From NCBI RefSeq assembly GCF_963678635.1, contig NC_087070.1:23671419-23735418 (forward strand): a stretch of 64,000 bases of DNA, written 5' to 3'. Source of the DNA: Symsagittifera roscoffensis. Lineage: Eukaryota; Xenacoelomorpha; Acoela; Convolutidae. The notes under the pieces are model-generated. The model was not told the DNA's origin. It made no database searches and saw only the letters and a program-made list of their open reading frames with translations. Below, piece after piece: positions 45,621 to 57,190 of this stretch; position 1 is the first letter of the stretch, and every line of letters starts with the position of its first letter. A program made the position numbers and the translations under genes.

Positions 45621-45793
45621 CGAAAGGAAAGAATACCTTATCAGCACGAAATAAAGGTAAGCTCCTGCTTATTTTTTGATAAAAATTATCTTATTTGTTA
45701 TAACTAACGAAATAACAATGGTAAATTTTTCAGCTCCAAGCAATATTGGCAGCTGAACTTTATGACTATGCAATTGAGTTTGTCGGAATTTGA
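45621..45793 (+). CDS. Candidate two-exon 3' gene end, unrecognised
   Basis: A 36-nt exon (RKERIPYQHEIK) lies between an acceptor-like TTTTTTTTAG and a donor AAG/GTAAGC. A 77-bp intron (45657-45733) ending TTTTTCAG follows. The second exon continues in frame as LQAILAAELYDYAIEFVGI to TGA at 45791-45793. Intron size and signals fit nematode genes. No upstream exon or ATG was found and no family is recognised, so this may be an accident of sequence. Confidence 0.25.
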
Positions 45794-46591
45794 ATGGTGT
45801 AACTACCCTCTTTTTTTTTTCACAGTGTAGAAATAGGCTAATTTAGAATTCAAGCCAGCGAACATGATGCTTCAAAGCTTTGGTTATATCTTTTTGAATG
45901 GGTCTAGGGCAAACATTCAATATGTCAAACATCCGCTACGTCAAACATCCGAAGTTATATTATAAGAAGATAGCAGAAAGGTGACTGTAAATTTTCAAAC
46001 AACACACAATTCTTTCAGCCAATTCCATTTTCACCGACTCTCTTTCAAAGTTTTTCGGGGGTGCGCTACACGGGCGTCGTCGCTTCGCGTCTCTAACGGG
46101 CTCTAATTTTCCCAATGTTTCCTACCTTGTGTTGGCAAGTTTGCATCAATTTAGCGCGACTGCGACGGTTTTTATCAATTAGGCCAAAAACGTATCGTGT
46201 AAGGAAACGGTAGAACGGGTGTTTGTCCTACTTTTTGAAAGTTCAGATGTTTGCATATTTTTTTTGGTTTTCGGACGCTTGGCAGATGGGATGTTTGCGC
46301 CGTAACCATCTTAACTTTTATCAATTTCCCAAGGTTTCCAACCCACCCCTTCAAAAAATTCGCTCCGGGCAGTTTCTAAAATATTCGCGCACATTATATT
46401 ACAGATTTAGGGGTAAAATTTGAATAACAATAGGCTTTAAAATCATATAATTTTAAGAAAATAAAATGTTCGACCAACGGAAACTTCAATTAGGTTAATT
46501 CGATAACAAACACTTAGTAATCAGAACTTGAATTTTTTTCATGAAAAAATCGCTTTAGTTGGAACTTTATTTTAAATCACAGAATTCTTAA
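45794..46591. other. No recognisable gene
   Basis: Contains a short higher-GC stretch (46060-46110, GGGCGTCGTCGCTTCGCG). Open stretches have no motif support. Confidence 0.45.
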
Positions 46592-47056
46592 TTTTTTTTA
46601 ACCAAGACAAATTCCGAAAATAGTGATGCCTTCATCTCGAACTTCCAATATCAATCAATGCTGCTGAACTTCACTGGATTTAGTAGCTGCATTACAAATT
46701 GCAACCCACAGCCAGCCGATATCACTTTCGCAATAGACATGTCTGCGAACATACCATCTCAAGACTTGTACAAAACTGCCATCTTTATCAATAACTACAT
46801 AACGCTATTGAGAACTTACAAAGGCATAGGAGGGGCCGATTTCATCAAATTTGCTATTATTCTTTTCAACTCTGGAACCCTCACAATTTCGGCACAAAAA
46901 TTGCAAATGATTGAAATGAAAATAGGGCCTAATTCCGACGCATCATTCTGGAATGATTACATTTACAGTCTATTGCATGACTCGCATCTGCAGAATGTAA
47001 CAGACTACGGCAGGCAAGTTGGAGATACTGCGCAGTGTCAACTTCAGTTTTTCTGA
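46592..47056 (+). CDS. Exon with a von Willebrand A-like domain (partial gene)
   Basis: Open from 46592 (after a stop and a T-rich acceptor-like stretch) to TGA at 47056. It reads ADITFAIDMSANIPSQDLYK (about residues 45-64 from the frame start), the form of the first strand and metal site of vWA domains, followed by helix- and strand-like segments and ILFNSGTLTISA. The metal-site DxSxS appears as DMSAN. Nematodes have many secreted vWA or C-type lectin proteins of this kind; the family call is inference. A GC-AG type donor, CAG/GCAAGT, lies at 47011-47019, so the exon may end at 47013 and the last 14 codons may be intron. No other exon was identified and no signal peptide is seen. Confidence 0.4.
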   Translation, partial: FFLTKTNSENSDAFISNFQYQSMLLNFTGFSSCITNCNPQPADITFAIDMSANIPSQDLYKTAIFINNYITLLRTYKGIGGADFIKFAIILFNSGTLTISAQKLQMIEMKIGPNSDASFWNDYIYSLLHDSHLQNVTDYGRQVGDTAQCQLQFF

Positions 47057-47789
47057 AAATTGAAACTTTGAAAATCAGGAGCGGATCTAGGTTTTCCTCG
47101 ATTGAGTATTTTCAAAAATGTTTTCGACCTTTTTTTAAGATCGACCAAATTACTTTTCTAAGCTCTCACAAAGCATTGATAAGACCGCAGGCAAAACTTT
47201 GAAAAAATGGGCCAATGAAAGAGTTTTTAGGCACTTTTTGGAACGCTCTGACGAAAAAAAAAACGATAATGGAGAAAAATCTACAAAAGCTATACAATGA
47301 AAATTACAAAGTGGTGTAATATTTTCAGATATTCACTTTTAGGTGACCGTTGGTATTTATTAATTGAACTAACCGTACAATATCCCCTCACCCATTCCTA
47401 AGTGACCAACAGTAGAATTTCCCCCAAGCCAGGAATCAAATTTGAAAATAAATTCTGTATAATGTATACATTTCAAACAAACGCGCATATTAAATCGATT
47501 GTCTCAATTTTATCGTGATTTTATGTGGTATTGCACTTGAATGCTGTTAATAAACTAAGTTAACGTATTTTTGATAAATTTTTCTCAGAAAAATCTTAAT
47601 TTTCCATAAATCTAAGGTATAATCTAAGAAGTTATTTCCCGATAAAAACTTGACTTCTCACCCCTAAATCAGTTATTTTGGGGAGAGGTGGATTGTATGA
47701 TCGATCCGACTCACTTTGAAAGGAAGTGCGCGCCAATGTAGCGCATTTTTTGGTCAAATTTTTCCAAAAAAAAACTAAAAACGTCTTTG
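47057..47789. other. No recognisable gene
   Basis: AT-rich, with a few C-rich words (ATATCCCCTCACCCATTCC). It lies just left of the large tandem duplication. Confidence 0.45.
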
Positions 47790-47859
47790 TTGGCTTCTTT
47801 TTGAATTTGACGAAATAGCTAAAACACTATAATGCTCAAAACCGCTCCAAAAACAGGCA

Positions 47860-48230
47860 ATTTTGCCGAATCAACAACAAAATTTGTAGAATCCGAAACA
47901 AAATTTGCGGAATCCGGAACAATTTATGGAATCCAAAATACAAATATTAATATATGTGTTAGTAAATTTAGGCTGTTGTGGAATCCGCAAATGTAAGCGA
48001 AATCCGCAAGTTGTAAGCGGAATCCGAATATTTTGCGGAATCCACTTAAATTTGCAGAATTCGCTTAAATTTGCAAAACTCGGAACAACAACCCTCTATC
48101 TTTCGTTGCCCAATTCGCAACAAAGTTAAAGTGCTGACAAGTTTTACGTAACAGCTGCTTGTACATGGAATCCACGGACGTTTTGTAAGTGGAATCCACT
48201 TAAAACTTAGAAAAATTTTAAGGACTTGTC
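47860..48230. repeat. GAATCC-rich micro-repeat, copy 1
   Basis: GGAATCCG, GAATCCAC, GAAATCCGC and close variants occur at least a dozen times with AAATTTGC spacers of irregular length. The same field is at 58475-58810. Confidence 0.65.
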
Positions 48231-48559
48231 ACTGGAGTCCACGAACAATCATGCAACAAATTGAGCGTCTATTCAGTAAACAGTTTTGCCTCGTAATGAA
48301 AATCGCCTATGTTTTTGGCAAATGTTTGAAAATTTTCTCAGAAAACTTTAACTATCTTCGGTTTTTTCTTCAAATTTATTGAATTTTCATCAAAAATCCG
48401 TATTATCTTCCACGATTTCTTAGCAAAATGTTACCAAGATAAAGACCAAAAAATGCTGCATTAAAACATTGGATTGCTGCTAAACAAAAAAGCTCATAAA
48501 AATAGTAAAACAGGGAGTATGGTTAGGACACCTGTCTAGTTGAAACAATTTGGTCAACT

Positions 48560-48930
48560 GAAATAATCATGTGACCAAGATTTTGAAAGTTTTTCAAGAG
48601 TGATGGTCTTAAGATGTTTAGGCTTTGTAGAAATACGCTTAGGTTTTACAGACTTTTGGTCACATTTTGCTCACTTCAAATCATTTTTTTTACTATTACG
48701 ATTACGCTTTGCAAACCTATGCTAAGATTTAGCAATTTTTTGCACCGATTTGAGCTCACAGTTGGCTGACTTAAGTTCAGACTTTGCCAAAATTTTTCCA
48801 GAAATGAAGACTTGTGTTTGGATTTTTCAGATATTTGTTGAGATCTTGCAGACTTATTTTTAGGCTCTGCAGACTTTGTTTCTGACTTTGCAGACTTCTG
48901 TTCAGTCGTTACAGATTTATTTTTAAGAGA
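48560..48930. repeat. GCAGACTT-rich micro-repeat, copy 1
   Basis: Words such as GCAGACTT, CTGACTTTGCAGACTT and TTAGGCTCTGCAGACTT recur. They look like a decayed short-period repeat. The matching field is at 59180-59470. Confidence 0.5.
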
Positions 48931-49662
48931 AGAGCAATGAACGTAGTGAATACTCTTAAATAGGTCTTGTTAATCTTCTTTTGTTTTTTTTTCAGGAAAA
49001 AGTCTTAAAATTAGTTCACGCTCAATTTTGATAAATCGCGGTTTTTTTGTGATTCCTTTTTCAGTTCAGTGCATTTTTTGTGTTGAAAGGAAGGCAAACT
49101 CATCGAACAGCCAAAGTGTAAAAGTCACAAAATTTGTGACTGACTACTGATTTCGAAAATGGAAATTGATTTTCAGAATCCCCACAGCGAAATGAAAGTT
49201 ATAGGTAATGATACAATTTTCTCAAACTGGGTTAATGTTATCAAAAAGTGTCCATCTTAAATAGCTCTGCAATGTCAAAGAGCTTAGAGGTCATCTATTG
49301 TTTTCTTCGAAAATCAAAAATTGAGGGCTCTTGAAAAAACAAGTCAGTTTTTTTTCGTTTCATTTCTATCATTACATTTTTTCAACTGTCAGTTGGCTAT
49401 GTTTAGTCTTTGGAGACTTTGAACTGCGTTGAAACTTAAATTTTTTGGCAGCAACAAAATTAACTAAAAATTATACATCATAATACGTTTCGGTTTTAAT
49501 CTCTTTATTTGAGTTTCAATTTATTTAACCAAAATCTGTTCAATTCTGTAAGCACACGTGTTTCAAAGTAAATATGTATAAAAACAATATAATCAATCAA
49601 TATTAAATTATTTGGATTCAAATCAATTAAGCTGTACCTCTAATTCCACAAAAGAAACTTTC

Positions 49663-49858
49663 ACCCGAAAATTGAACACTAACGGAGAGTAGAAAAAGTC
49701 CCTACTTACGACTGGCAGACGTCAGTTACCTTAATTCTACTCTTTTTCCACCGTCTCGATACTGTTAACCCGAAAATTGAACAGTAACGGAGAGTAGAAA
49801 AAGTCCCTACTTAAGACTGGCAGACGTCAGTTACCTTAATTCTACTCTTTTTCCACTC
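49663..49858. repeat. 105-bp tandem repeat with internal inverted arms, copy 1
   Basis: Two units start at ACCCGAAAATTGAAC, at 49663 and 49768. Each contains AGAGTAGAA and, about 45 bp later, its exact reverse complement TTCTACTCT. Between them is GACTGGCAGACGTCAGTTACC. The second unit ends at TTTTTCCACTCGGATCC. Confidence 0.85.
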
Positions 49859-49859
49859 G

Positions 49860-51995
49860 GATCCCCAGACAACGTGACTAATACTAAAAAGAAGGCTAGA
49901 AAGCATACTTAAAGATCTTTTTAGTGACAGTTGTATAATAGATCCATTAGAGATGAATTGACTCTTTCCTCGCCCCTAACTACTCATGCTCCGAAATAAC
50001 AAGTCAATTTTGATTTAAGTTAAAAACATTCAGGGTCGTACAGTAAGTAATGTTCTTTACACCGGGCGTCCGATTCACACCACTTTCAGAAAAAACGTTG
50101 TTATCTTTTAATTTATACTGCTCGAGAGAGTTTGGAGATGTCCCGAGGGTCCCACTGGACCTACCAATTCCACTTTCTTTCACGAGTTAGCTCCTTAGTG
50201 TGTCTGTATGCCACGAAATGAGACTTCGGCTGTGTTTCCGTTTCGTTTCTAATAGATTTTTTTTTCTTTCACTCGACAGATTTCGTGTCATGTCCGGCTG
50301 TTGGATTTTGGCACGTTGTCCTTGTCAAAGTTTCAGTTTTTAGTTTTCTCAGAAATAATCTGGTTTCGGGAGTTTTCTGAGCTTCTTTCTCGTCCTGAAC
50401 TCAAAAAAGGCCTTTAATATTTTGTATTTCTTGCAACGGAATGTTTCACTGTGCCATCCGGGGAATACATACTCCCCAGACAGCCAATGTTGTGATCCAA
50501 TGTTGTGCTAAAAACTTACAAATCAAATCAGAAATAAGAATTTATTTGCGTTACCTCAATTCACTGGATGTCATAATTGGTATCGTACTACATTTTCACA
50601 GTCTTTTCGAATTCAAAAATTTTCACAAGTTATGCACCATGAGGTGTGTCTTAGATAAAATTACTTTTCTGACAATTCACGACAATAATCCACAAAAATT
50701 CTTTTCGCTGGTTCTTCTTTTAAAAAGATTCGCGACGCGGCACATAAACGCATTCGTTAAAACTAACTTTGAAAAACCAACCAAACATAATCGTTCCAAC
50801 ATGCCGTTGCCCTAAAAATTAAAACTAAGAGACTCTGTGCCTACGAAAGGCATTGAGGTACCCACCTTTTTTGAACGAGCGTACCCAAACGCTACCAGGT
50901 CGCCATAAAGTGAACTTTTGTCCTATGCAGGTTAAAAACTTTCAGTCATGTTATAATGCGTTATTATGATTCTTATTCACTTCTTGTATAAAAAAATGTA
51001 GCCATTAAAAGTTTCGTTTTAGTTCAACATTGTCAATATCAAAACAAAACGAAAAAAACTTAAAATTTCAGTGATCAGTCTTATTTGGCTACGCTTTCAT
51101 ACACAAAGACAATTCTTTGTTTTCATCCTCCACTGTAAATTCAACCTTCACAGCTCTTCGTCAGTTTTTACTCCTTGGCTTCGTCTTTTTTTGCTTCATC
51201 ACTGCAGCATATCGACAGGGTTGTGGACTGTGCTTCAACTTTCTGGCTCCGAAAATCTCTAAGCACTGCTTTCGTTTCGCTCCAGGTTAGCTCGTTTCTC
51301 TCAATCTCTGTCCCTCAATACGCTAGAGCTACGCGCTTCACATCCGTGTTGACCGCTTTTGCTGAGTAAGGAATACTATTCTATAGGCATCCGGTCCTAT
51401 TATTAGTTGGAAGTATTGATACGCCTCCGTTTTACTAGACATGCCACTTTCGAGCCTTCGTATATCCATGATATCATCACGGCTCAGAACCAAGGCGTTA
51501 TGTTCTGCTTTGCCTAGACCCTTTCAATCGCCTTTGGTAAATTCAAAATCCAACTGGTGGTCTTCAACAAATCTGGGTTCTTGTTCAACTTTACGCTGCT
51601 TAGTTGCTAAAGCGTAGATATTGCCATCTCCTGATCACTCGCCCAACATTGGCTTCTGATCATCTCACTGCGATCATAGCACTTACTACCAGAACCGATA
51701 CGGGCTGGGCTTGGTCTGGCAATTCATAACGTCTGAGCCAGGCAGTGACAAGGATTTCCCAAAGAGTGATTAGGAAATGTCTCAGGTCCGGTACCCTGAA
51801 ACATCTAGCAACGGTTCAATCTCTGTCACTACTTTATGCGTTTCGTCTTTTTCATCTATTGTGGGGAAGTTATTTGGTAATGATCCACTTGCTTCCTTCT
51901 TCTGAAACTAAATCACATTACATTTGTTCAACTCTCAACTCGCCCTAAGATCTATCTGATATCACCGAATTATAATTTTCACAATTCGTACAATT
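49860..51995. other. Higher-GC region, no gene established (copy 1)
   Basis: Open stretches on the plus strand (50441-50815, counterpart 60973-61410) change frame between the two copies, which argues against a current gene. On the minus strand, pieces such as AQSTTLSICCSDEAKKDEAK (about 51250-51190) suggest the far end of the broken minus-strand frame that starts at 57.2 kb. Confidence 0.35.
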
Positions 51996-52041
51996 TTTCC
52001 GACATTCTGGCCAATCTCGCACACTTAGGTACCAAGAAGGG

Positions 52042-52973
52042 TTAATCGATCAACACTTCCTGTCTCCTTGCGTCTAGCACTACCATGTGTGGGGGGTAGT
52101 TGCTAGTTGCTATTGCAGTGGGCGCGGAGCTGGATCCCACCAGATGTTTCGAGCCATTGGGATTATGATGTCTGTCGCTGTGTTTCAGGTTCATCTCATT
52201 TTCGAGAGTTTTTGCCAGCATCCGATTTTCTGTTCCGTCTGTAATGCTCATGGGAACAATTCCACACTTGAGGATATCAATAGCTCATGTGCACACTCTG
52301 AGCGTTCCGATGTCTCAATCAAGCTGGCCATTCAAAAAGCCCTAAAGGGGTCATCAAGTTTGCCTCCGTCACACCATGGCAGTCTGCAATCAACTCCATT
52401 TCGTTCTTATCAGACATACTCAATCAAGTGAATTCCCTTCAGATGGCTCCGTGGGTGATGTTTCATCCTGCTTCAATACTTTCAGGCCACTAGGTGAGGG
52501 ATCACGGTCAAATCTTGTAAATTCTCGTCATCATCCGGTTCTAACACGACGTCTGCAATCATATCTTATATCAAAACTGCGTTTGGATTCGGACACATTG
52601 AAGGTTACATGAGCTCCAATATCGTGATCAATCTACTTTCAGAAGACCGTCCCATGAACCACATTCAAAACTCACCTGCCTCTTCAGTTCTGGAACCGAC
52701 GGCTCGACCACTCATTCCTCGAGAATCACTCCAAGTCGTGGAAACACGATTATCAATCCAGAAGTCTAGAACTATTGCTCGTTCAAAGTGAAAATACGTG
52801 CCTTTAGCTGAATCATCAGCGAAGGGGTTGTAAGCTATTCCGGTCACATCTGACTTATATTGAAAAGACTTTTGCTTACACAGGGTCACGTACTCCTTCG
52901 GATCATTGGTTTTCACCAGCTGCTCTCGGCTCGTATTAATTTTCTTGTTTGAGCACCTTCTCACCTCCTCCAA
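52042..52973 (-). pseudogene. Unrecognised fragments of the minus-strand reading frame (copy 1)
   Basis: A 102-codon piece at 52973-52665 (KEYVTLCKQKSFQYKSDVTG, FERAIVLDFWIDNRVS) is followed by a 69-codon piece at 52251-52042. The copy at 63433-63125 differs at five or six residues, and the nucleotide differences I could align all change an amino acid, so there is no sign of purifying selection since duplication. I do not recognise the protein. Confidence 0.35.
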
Positions 52974-53211
52974 ATTTCAGTAGCTTTATTTTTAATTTAA
53001 CTCGTAAGTGGGTATATAAAGCGGCACATCCTGATAGAGCTTCAACAAGGCTCTCAACAATACTTGATCACGTTCAACTACTCTTTGTCAATTATTTCTT
53101 ACGCATTTTTCCAACAAGAAAGCTGGTATACGATGCGAGGAGATACGAGAGTGGGGATATGGCAGATTCTTTTCTGACAACCAACACTCATAGATCCTCC
53201 ATCAGCTCGAA

Positions 53212-53961
53212 TTATTGTTCTTTCGATATTTGAGCCGTTACTGGCTTCATGCTCTGTCCTTGAATTCCCATTTGACACAATGCTAATTTTACTTGCATTT
53301 CAGTCTTCACGCACGGATTGGCCAGATATGCCGTTACTGTCGAAGACGTCTTCATGGTCTTGTCGAAGAATTTCTGGAGGGTGACCCTCTGAAAAAACTT
53401 TACTAGCTGCTCTAAGCCCATTTTCTTGATTCAGGCGTCTTCATGTTGCCGTGATCCTTTGTTTCAAATCAAAACTTCGTTCATTTCTTGCAAATTAATG
53501 CTGCATGGCTTTGTTTTCACTCCACGCTATCAGGTATCTTCTCGTTCGCTGAAGTTTTTGCCTTGAGCAATTCAACATAGCCACCAGCCGAATAGCAACT
53601 TATGGAACGAGTCGCTTATTGATTTGTTGTTCCAGTTTCATTCGTGCCAATTTGGTTCGCGAGGGTTTGTAGTCATCAGCGCACCAGATCACTACTGGCA
53701 GATAACTTCTATTTCGAGTTTCGTGTCAGACAGACGTGTCGAGTTTCGTTCTTTACTCTTTCCAGACTTAAAGGCTGTTGATAATAAACCACCAAACAAC
53801 ATTTGTGGTATCAATTTCTCTTCTTTTCCTCCATTTGGTTCTACACGATCTCCTTGTCTTTTTTCAACAGCGTGGGATACTTTTACCAGCGACTTTACCA
53901 AGGCACTCGCTTTCGATTTAATCACTTTGGAGTTCATTACTTTGCTTCTGACTTTGCTCAT
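53212..53961 (-). pseudogene. Unrecognised fragments of the minus-strand reading frame
   Basis: A lysine-rich piece at 53961-53692 (VIKSKASALVKSLVKVSHAV, then GGLLSTAFKSGKSKE) and a piece at 53421-53212 (SSTVTAYLANPCVKTEMQVK) lie in different frames. The second recurs at 63814-63548. Neither is recognised. The plus strand opposite is also open and hydrophobic (LITLEFITLLLTLLIS); I prefer the minus strand because it is colinear with the other fragments. Confidence 0.3.
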
Positions 53962-54076
53962 AAGCCCTTTCAGCCTTTTTTTGGCTCGTTCGAATGTTGT
54001 TTTTTAGTGCTCGGGTTTTCGTCTGCTCTAATTTTTGTAACTGACCAGATCAGATTGTCAGATTCAGTTAAAACCA

Positions 54077-54902
54077 TCATTCTTTTTTAGAAATTTGCGC
54101 ATGATGTTTTGATTCAACACCAATTTCATCACGGATTACATTGTGTACATGCGAATCCATGAATCCATAGAAGGAACTTGATTCCACAAACTTCCCGTTT
54201 TTCGCGAAAGCACTCCTTGATATCTTACCTATTATTTCTCCGGTAACGTCCCCGGAAAGGACTCTCACAGCTTAGCTTATGTACATTCCTCCTTGGGAAA
54301 ACCATAGGCAGGAAAACTGGTCCCGCTGGATACAGTTTAGCTGGCGCCTCCTTCATGGGATACATAAATGATGACAGAGTCATCAACACCAAAAGTTCAT
54401 CAAACATCCACCTCTCCGCTATCATCATCCTCACTAAATTTGTATTCCAACCAGTTCTTCTCCGAAACCAATTCCATTCGCTTTTCCCCATTTATCGTCC
54501 ATGGGGCAGTTCTATTTCTGATCTTAAGCGTCGTCCTTGTCGGTGTCGTCTGGTCTCGGACGAAATCAAGAGGAGCCCTCTCGCAAATCAATTCCCGAGT
54601 CCAGACCAGCCGATGCGGTCAGGTCACCCGTGTGATAGAAAATTTCATCATTTACGGATTTCCACTGATTCCCCACCATACGGAGCCACTTTATCTATCG
54701 TCAAAAAGATGCCTCCTTTAGAATCCTCCCCCAGATATAGCACCATTAGTTTTTCTGTCCTGGCCACTTCGGTCTGGATATCATCCGCTGGTGAATTTGC
54801 ATTATTCCAAGGATCAGGGGAGGGTGAGGCTTTATTTTTCGTCATGTAAAAAGTGTTCAAATCCTGCATTAACTGCAACACGTGTTTCTCTTTTCTCAGC
54901 AA
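54077..54902 (-). pseudogene. Unrecognised fragments of the minus-strand reading frame
   Basis: 54902-54648 reads LYLGEDSKGGIFLTIDKVAP and VESVEIRK-like sequence; 54591-54400 is a second piece ending in an acidic EDDDSGEVDV; 54491-54225 and 54268-54077 continue in other frames. Plus-strand open frames overlap the same DNA (54355-54849), so strand assignment is tentative. Confidence 0.3.
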
Positions 54903-55268
54903 TGGCGCGTGTCGAAACTTTGTCCAACCTTGGCGACAGATACAACCACCCGTTGGTGTGAGGCTTTGTCCTCAAGCCCAGTGCCATGACGTCCTCTTCT
55001 AAAGATGCTTAATTACGTATCACCATACTCCCCTGCATATTCTTTGCATACTCCATCTGTCTGAATCATAGGTAAATGGCCACCCATTGCAACAGCACGT
55101 TGCACGTTTTTTACTCCTGGTCCCAGTTTTAGCGATCAGTCGAAGTCGGACAGCTTGAACCCCAGGACTTTATATAACGTGATGTGATCTCCGAATCCCG
55201 GATTGGCATTCAAAATGCCCGACCAAACGGCAGGGAGATCTGATCGGACGGGGTAGTAAGTATTCAGT

Positions 55269-55824
55269 TCAATATTTCTGTTCGGCATGGGACTCACCAC
55301 AGCAAAAACTTCTTTCCGCTAGCAGGGTTACTTTTGTGTACATGAAAAGCAGTGGTTCTGCATTGAAGCATATCCAGGTAATAATTCGAAAAATAATTTC
55401 CAGCCTATCATATCTCGTATTGTTTTCCTCCACCCTAGTCGTCTTGGGATAGTAGCGTGAAATTTTACCAGACGATTGGCCTGGTTGTTTGGAAAATTGT
55501 CTGTACATTTTGACATGTTTGATATCGGGCTTATTTTCTGTCAGTAACTTGCCCTTTTGGAGAGGTGGCATTTTATCTTTAGCCTTTTAACGGATGTCCA
55601 TCAATAATCGCGTGCTCAGGGGTCCCATAGTGATGCCATGAGGCAATCCATCGAGCTCGACAAACACTTGCATGGTAGCGGAGCTGAACTGCTTCTGTTC
55701 CGACAACAACCCAGTTCACGCCCGATATTCGAAACAAAACTGACACCGTGAGGTCACTTCCATTCATCATCTTCGTCACGTCTGACCGACATGCACGCGA
55801 AATGATGTTCAGCCTCGTTGACAA
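55269..55824 (-). pseudogene. Unrecognised fragments downstream of the SGNH-like part
   Basis: 55824-55579 (SDLTVSVLFRISGVNWVVVG, SWHHYGTPEHAIIDGHPLKG) and 55571-55269 lie on the minus strand in different frames, downstream of the SGNH-like fragments. Coding character seems real, but I do not recognise a family. Confidence 0.35.
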
Positions 55825-56085
55825 GTCAGCCGTGTATCGCCCCCAAGCGCTGGGTCCGGCTGTTTCCTTAGTAGCACACTACCCCAGCTAACCCCTTCCA
55901 CCGGTGCAGCCTTATTTGAGGATATTCCTTCAGCAGTTGGGACGTCTGCGGCTGGGTTGTCCAAGCTCATAGACGCCGGATCGTGATTATTTCGACTTCA
56001 ACGATTTTCGCGAGGATTTGGGATGGTCACCAGTCTATCCCTTACGTCCGAGGAGTAGCAGGAGAAACACTGTTCAACTCCGATA

Positions 56086-56840
56086 TCAAGGACGCGAGAC
56101 GACCACTGAGAGGCTTGGGTACATTAGGTCTGACTCCGCTACTGCCGTCGAGCCAGTCCGAGTCAAAGAGTCAATCGTCCTGATTTCTTCCAAAACTTCA
56201 ACCTCCGTTTGAAAAGCGCCATTGATCCACAGCCTGACCTGCTGGGTCTTTAAATGAATTTCGTACCTATTGAGTGCGCGATGATCGATAATCCGCACCG
56301 TGTTTTCTAGATCAACGAATCTCACATCGCCTGGATTGCTCCTGACGAGGCGGCAAATTATCGCGTTCTACCGAGCCACATTGCTGCTCATGAAGTCGGC
56401 CACTGGCATGCCCACATCCGGTTTCTGCGGGCCCGTACACTAAACTAAGAGTTTTGGCTTGTACTTCATTTCATTCAAAAGGCAGACTAGCAAGGGTTTT
56501 TCACATCGTCTCCGGCGTAACAGGAGTCCTACAGATGTCGTTGGTTCCAATAATATTTATTAGCCAGTCCAAATGGTCTTCGTCTGGGAATTCCGTAATC
56601 ATGATTACTTGGGCCACTGAAGCTTCCGCGAAGGAAACAGTGGTGGTCTGGTCACTCGAAAAGTACTCGACCAGATCTCTCATCAACCTGTCCCCTACAA
56701 TCCGATGACGTTTTTCCAGAATGAACGCTTGGTTCCTAGAGGGTCAGAGCCACCAACACAAAGAAGTTCCGGACTCCAAGATCCTTCTTGATGTCCCACA
56801 CACGTGACTTAAAGGCAGTTTCACTACGCTCGAGCCATTC
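56086..56840 (-). pseudogene. SGNH/GDSL hydrolase-like domain, broken
   Basis: Three colinear minus-strand pieces are visible: EWLERSETAFKSRVWDIKKD with FFVLVALTL (56840 downward), then IVGDRLMRDLVEYFSSDQ and SFAEASVAQVIMITEF and INIIGTNDICRTPVTPETM (56710-56501), then VRFVDLENTVRIIDHRALNR and YEIHLKTQQVRLWINGAFQ (56325-56086). They fit the SGNH plan: block I GDS (here GDR at 56695-56687), block III GxND (GTND at 56548-56537) and a late histidine. The catalytic serine position holds arginine, and stops and frameshifts separate the pieces. SGNH esterase domains occur in host proteins and in some transposons; which applies here is unclear. Confidence 0.5.
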
Positions 56841-56843
56841 TGA

Positions 56844-57190
56844 TCAACAGCGAGCGTCGCTCGCCCTGAGCTGCTCGTTAACCTGTCCGTATGTCAGTGT
56901 CCAGTCCCGGTTTCTGTTAAAATCGCGCTTACTCCCATTGACCACTTGCTCGAACGTTTCCTGAAAATGTGAGGCAAGATACGCATCAGAGGGATCAGGT
57001 TTCTTACTTCTGGAGCTGACCGCAGGCAAGGCTGCCTGTGGAGGAGCCACGGTAACGCTGGGTTTGTGCAAACACCTTGGAACGATACTCGCGGCCTTTT
57101 CTTCACATGGCATTCATAAGTGACACCAAATTGGCATTCATTGCAAATTCGGGGTCTTCAAGTTGCAGTCAAGAAATTGGCTGTAGATTT
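56844..57190 (-). pseudogene. N-terminal fragment upstream of the SGNH-like part
   Basis: 57113-56844 reads MPCEEKAASIVPRCLHKPSV and, further on, DAYLASHFQETFEQVVNGSK. Another frame just upstream reads CNECQFGVTYECHVKKRPRV (57170-57090), a cysteine-rich, zinc-knuckle-like segment. The fragment ends with a stop four bases before the SGNH-like part opens in another frame, so the two probably belonged to one protein. Confidence 0.35.

Noticed and set aside
47860-48230. CRISPR-like array
   Set aside because: Repeat words are short, vary in sequence and have irregular spacing. The genome is eukaryotic.
53624-54849. Plus-strand frames with hydrophobic segments that look like membrane helices (53624-54007, 54355-54849)
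   Set aside because: They lie opposite minus-strand pieces that are colinear with the SGNH-like fragments, and they have no ATG context or motif. Kept as an open alternative only.
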